A DNA stretch of 16,655 nucleotides, taken from UBA11524 sp964542315. GTDB lineage: Bacteria > Bacillota > Clostridia > Christensenellales > Aristaeellaceae. The notes under the pieces are model-generated. The model did no database searches, was not told where the DNA came from, and saw nothing but the letters and a program-made list of their open reading frames with translations. The stretch spans positions 1 to 16,655 of the forward strand of contig CAZIUA010000060.1 of the NCBI GenBank assembly GCA_964542315.1, in the 5' to 3' direction. The stretch's first letter is position 1, and each line of letters opens with the position of its first letter. Shown here one piece after another: positions 13,869 through 16,655 of this stretch. The position numbers and the translations under genes are program-made.

Positions 13869-13896
13869 GTTGTGGGAACGAAGGACGAGTCGTCCT
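13869..13896. repeat. Right-hand end of a third repeat unit, with a palindrome at the DUF2461 stop
   Basis: Begins with the same 12 bases that follow copy 1, then carries AGGACGA-G-TCGTCCT (13882-13896), which touches the stop codon of the next gene. On the minus strand this hairpin is followed by TCGTT and could weakly terminate that gene. The stretch 13499-13895 holds only repeats and the gap, no gene. Confidence 0.6.
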
Positions 13897-14591
13897 CACA
13901 TCCGCTGGTCATCCGCGGCTTCCTCATACGCGCCGCGCAGCATATGGTAGAGGGGCGCGAGGGTCTGGAAATCCTTGCGGACGATATCGACGATCTCGTG
14001 CGTGCCGATGGCGTCCATATCCGGGTGGGTACGTCCCACATACACATCCCGCGAAGTATACCAGCCCTTCAGCCCCAGCGGCAGGCCAGGCGGCACCTCC
14101 ATGCGCTTCCACGTCTGATTCCAGACGGTAAAATCGTTCTTGTCCAATTGGCAGCCATCGATGATCTTCGCGAACTTCTCCGGGTCTGCGGCGATGCGGC
14201 GGCGGAAGACCTCCATCATCGGACGGTTCTCCCCCCATGTACCCATGCCCCAGCCGAGCCTCGTCGGCCCGAGCTCGAAGAAGAAGTTGACGCTCCCCTC
14301 CCTTGGCTCAGCCGCACGGCGGAAGCACAGCCACAGGTGGTCGCGGAAGGGCGACTTATCCTTGGTGAAGCGGGTGTCGCGGTGGATACGCGCCAGGCAC
14401 TTATACGGGCGGATCTCCATCATGGGATCGATCTCCTGCATCGCGGGCGCGAGCGCCTCAATGAAGGCATGGAAGACAGTCTTCACATCCCGCTCGTAAC
14501 GGGGCTTGTGTTCAGCGAAGTAGGCCTTGTCGTTGTGGAATCTGATATCGAGGAAAAACTGCAGCGTCTCTTCCGGAAAACCGGTGAACAT
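13896..14591 (-). CDS. DUF2461 family protein
   Basis: A 231-aa protein of unknown function matching the DUF2461 family: FPEETLQFFLDIRFHNDKAYF near the start (5-25), then the hallmark ARIHRDTRFTKDKSPFRDHLW (67-87) and FFFELGPTRLGWGMGTW around 104-120. It is presumably a soluble protein; no signal peptide or membrane span is seen. AAGGTG is 4 nt before the ATG, rather close. It has its own promoter and begins about 120 nt past the thrS terminator, so it is an independent unit. Its end abuts the repeat palindrome and the assembly gap but the reading frame is complete. Confidence 0.88.
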   Translation of the reverse strand: MFTGFPEETLQFFLDIRFHNDKAYFAEHKPRYERDVKTVFHAFIEALAPAMQEIDPMMEIRPYKCLARIHRDTRFTKDKSPFRDHLWLCFRRAAEPREGSVNFFFELGPTRLGWGMGTWGENRPMMEVFRRRIAADPEKFAKIIDGCQLDKNDFTVWNQTWKRMEVPPGLPLGLKGWYTSRDVYVGRTHPDMDAIGTHEIVDIVRKDFQTLAPLYHMLRGAYEEAADDQRM

Positions 14592-14644
14592 AACGCACCT
14601 TGCCTTTCGCAGGGTACAGTGACCCTACTATGATCTCAACATAT

Positions 14645-14673
14645 ATTATAAACGCATCCGCGCTGGTTTTCAA
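14645..14673 (-). promoter_or_regulatory. Promoter of the DUF2461 gene
   Basis: Minus strand: -35 TTGAAA (14668-14673), 17-bp spacer, perfect -10 TATAAT (14645-14650). The leader of about 45 nt carries a small dyad AGGGT / ACCCT (14611-14615 with 14622-14626). Confidence 0.75.
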
Positions 14674-14707
14674 GGGGGAAACCGCCCGAATTTTGGCATT
14701 TGCACAC

Positions 14708-14735
14708 AAAAAGGAGCGTCCACACAGGACGCCCC
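14708..14735 (-). terminator. Terminator of thrS
   Basis: Minus strand: GGGGCGTCC / GGACGCTCC stem (14713-14721 with 14727-14735, one G-U pair), 5-nt loop, then five T (14708-14712). It begins 14 nt after the thrS stop. Confidence 0.85.
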
Positions 14736-14749
14736 TCAGGGTGTCAAAA

Positions 14750-16513
14750 TTACACGCGCTCGGTGATCTCCTGCTGGAGCTTCGCGGCGAACTCCTCCAG
14801 CGTGCAGGTCACGGTCTGGTCAGTAGCGCGGTCACGCACGGACACCGTGCCTTCCTCGACTTCCTTGCCGCCCAGAATCAGCATATACGGCACGCGATCC
14901 ACCTGGCGAGCCTCGCGGATCTTGTAGCCAATCTTCTCGTTGCGGTCATCCAGCTCCACGCGGACCTTCATCGCCTTGAGCTGCTCATACACCTTCTTGG
15001 CATAGTCCATGGACTTATCGGACACAGGCAGCACCTTCACCTGCACGGGAGCCATCCAGGTGGGGAACTTGCCGGCGAAGTGCTCGGTCAGGATGCCGAT
15101 GAAGCGCTCGATGGAGCCATACACGACGCGGTGGATCATGATGGGGCGCTTTTTGGAGCCATCCTCCGCCACATACTCCAGGTTGAAGTTCTGAGGGAGC
15201 TGGAAGTCCAGCTGGATGGTGCCGCACTGCCAGGTACGGCCGAGGCAGTCGCGCAGGTGGAAGTCGATCTTCGGGCCGTAGAACGCGCCGTCGCCCTCAT
15301 TGACGATGTAGGGCATGTTCAGGCGATCCAGCGCGGCCTTCAGGCCGTTGGTGGCATCCTCCCAATCCTCATCGGAGCCCATGGAATCCTCCGGACGGGT
15401 GGACAGCTCCACGAAGTACTCAAAGCCGAACTTGGCATACACCTGGTTGATCAGCTTCACCACGCCGGCGATCTCATCGGGGATCTGCTCGCGGGTCATG
15501 AAGATATGTGCGTCATCCTGGGTGAAGCAGCGCACGCGGAACAGGCCGTGGAGCGCGCCCTTCAGCTCATGGCGATGCACCAGACCCAGCTCGCCGCAGC
15601 GGATGGGCAGCTCGCGGTAGGAGTGGGGCTGATTGGCATAGACCATCACGCCGCCGGGGCAGTTCATGGGCTTGATGCAGAAGTCCTCTTCGTCGATCTT
15701 GGTGGCGTACATGTTGTCCTTGTAGTGATCCCAGTGGCCGCTGGTCTCCCACAGGTGACGATTCATCATCATGGGGGTGGACACTTCCACATAGCCGGCG
15801 GCATAGTGGATGTCACGCCAGTAGTCGATCAGCGCATTCTTCAGCAGCATGCCCTTGGGCAGGAAGAAGGGGAAGCCAGGGGCCTCCTCGGCGAACATGA
15901 ACAGGCCCATTTCCTTGCCGATCTTGCGGTGATCGCGCTTTTCGGCTTCTTCCATCATGCGCTGATACTCCGCCAGCTCATCGCCATTGCGGAAGGCGAT
16001 GCCGCGGATACGGGTCAGCATCTTGTTATTCTTGTCGTTCTTCCAGTACGCACCGGACACAGCCGTCAGCTTGAACGCCTTGAGCGCCTTGGTGTAGCAC
16101 AGGTGCGGGCCGACGCACATGTCGATATAGTCACCCTGCTGGTAGAAGGTGAGCGTCACATCCTCGGCCAGGTCACCGATGTGCTCGACCTTGTACGTTT
16201 CGCCGCGCTCCTGCATGAGCTTGATGGCTTCATCGCGGCTCAGGGCGAAGGGCTTGATGGGCAGATTCTTCTTGACGATGGCCTGCATCTCCTTTTCGAT
16301 GGCAGGCAGATCTTCCTCAGACAGCTTCACATCGCCCAGATCCACGTCGTAGTAGAAGCCGTTCTCCGTGGCGGGGCCATAGGCGAAATGCGCCTGGGGG
16401 TAGAGATTCTTCACCGCCTGCGCAAGGATATGCGCCGCGCTGTGACGCAGGATATGCAGCTCTTCGTCCTGAGCGCACTCCGCAACATGACCGTCGTTGT
16501 AAATGACCTTCAT
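14750..16513 (-). CDS. thrS: Threonyl-tRNA synthetase, form without a full TGS domain
   Basis: Class II synthetase charging tRNA-Thr. The 587 aa comprise an editing domain with H24-x3-H28 (RHSAAH) and C133/H137 (CVGPH), then a catalytic core: motif 2 region ELGLVHRHELKGALHGLFRVR (308-328), zinc ligands C285 (MNCPGG), H336 (DDAHIF) and H461 (MIHR), AFYGPKIDF (410-418) and motif 3 SIERFIGIL (467-475). The anticodon-binding domain follows (VKVLPVSDK ... RVELDDRNEKIGYKIREA). Only about 20 residues precede the editing domain, so the usual 60-residue TGS domain is missing. Start 16513 is set by AAGGAGGT and lies after the T-box terminator; the longer open frame runs through that leader. Expression is controlled by the T-box. 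Confidence 0.96.
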   Translation of the reverse strand: MKVIYNDGHVAECAQDEELHILRHSAAHILAQAVKNLYPQAHFAYGPATENGFYYDVDLGDVKLSEEDLPAIEKEMQAIVKKNLPIKPFALSRDEAIKLMQERGETYKVEHIGDLAEDVTLTFYQQGDYIDMCVGPHLCYTKALKAFKLTAVSGAYWKNDKNNKMLTRIRGIAFRNGDELAEYQRMMEEAEKRDHRKIGKEMGLFMFAEEAPGFPFFLPKGMLLKNALIDYWRDIHYAAGYVEVSTPMMMNRHLWETSGHWDHYKDNMYATKIDEEDFCIKPMNCPGGVMVYANQPHSYRELPIRCGELGLVHRHELKGALHGLFRVRCFTQDDAHIFMTREQIPDEIAGVVKLINQVYAKFGFEYFVELSTRPEDSMGSDEDWEDATNGLKAALDRLNMPYIVNEGDGAFYGPKIDFHLRDCLGRTWQCGTIQLDFQLPQNFNLEYVAEDGSKKRPIMIHRVVYGSIERFIGILTEHFAGKFPTWMAPVQVKVLPVSDKSMDYAKKVYEQLKAMKVRVELDDRNEKIGYKIREARQVDRVPYMLILGGKEVEEGTVSVRDRATDQTVTCTLEEFAAKLQQEITERV

Positions 16514-16586
16514 CGTGGGAAACCTCCTTCTGTTGGTCGCCGGATGCCGTTTGCGGCTTCCGGAAATGATGGATGCGGCGGGATAG

Positions 16587-16655
16587 AAAAAGCCCATCCC
16601 TCGCAAAAAATAGCTCGAGGGACGGGCCTGTTGATACAAGCACGTGGTTCCACCC
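16587..16655 (-). promoter_or_regulatory. T-box riboswitch of thrS, 3' part with terminator
   Basis: On the minus strand the conserved T-box GGGTGGAACCACGTG (16641-16655) is followed by a terminator: GCCCGTCCCTCG / CGAGGGATGGGC stem (16616-16627 with 16592-16603), 12-nt loop and five T (16587-16591). The GTCCC part of the stem can instead pair with GGG of the T-box to form the antiterminator when uncharged tRNA-Thr is bound. Stem I and the specifier codon lie beyond the window edge. The remaining leader (16514-16586) has only the ribosome site. Confidence 0.9.

Noticed and set aside
13512..13880. CRISPR array
   Set aside because: The repeat is 102 bp with internal hairpins and only 53 bp between copies; there is no series of short repeats with unique spacers and no cas gene.
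13306..13950. Open frames running through the N gap
   Set aside because: They exist only because N is translated as X; they contain repeat DNA and no protein family.

Overview
The window is about 16.6 kb of GC-rich bacterial chromosome with one 100-N assembly gap (13769-13868). The gene content points to a spore-forming Clostridia lineage, probably a high-GC gut clade: an ispH-rpsA fusion gene, the cmk-plsC-ispH cluster, spmA/spmB, a short AbrB/SpoVT-type regulator, a clostridial HutP-family protein and a T-box upstream of thrS. The genus cannot be resolved from the sequence. Most genes are housekeeping; I see no phage, transposase, CRISPR array, rRNA or tRNA gene.

Layout. At the left edge, on the minus strand, lie a phosphonate/phosphite-type binding protein (phnD) and its ABC ATPase (phnC, cut by the window start), separated by a terminator and a new promoter. 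Next, also on minus, is a monocistronic purC, then a minus-strand cluster read right to left: hutP-like gene, cmk, plsC, ispH-rpsA. Upstream of that is spmA-spmB (minus), diverging from a plus-strand abrB-type regulator across a 210-bp A/T-rich region that contains a perfect 10-bp-arm inverted repeat. Still on plus, an acyl-ACP thioesterase and tmcAL (tRNA-Met cytidine acetate ligase) form a two-gene operon. Convergent to it on minus are mazG-like and an ASCH-GNAT fusion gene, followed upstream by a phosphohexomutase. A pair of 102-bp hairpin-rich repeats and the N gap come next. A DUF2461 gene and thrS with the 3' part of a T-box complete the right end.

How the genes work together. The cmk cluster joins nucleotide, phospholipid, isoprenoid and translation functions behind one good sigma-A-type promoter that precedes the HutP-like RNA-binding protein. 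spmA/spmB act in spore-core dehydration. PurC supplies purines. Terminators with oligo-T tails separate nearly every transcription unit, and the clear promoters are sigma-A-like (17- or 18-bp spacers, TATAAT or TAGAAT). No complete new system is evident. The most interesting items are the ASCH-GNAT fusion next to mazG and tmcAL, the HutP-like protein without any histidine-utilisation genes, the repeat that coincides with the assembly break, the 77-nt spmA/spmB overlap, and the dyad between spmA and the abrB-type gene.
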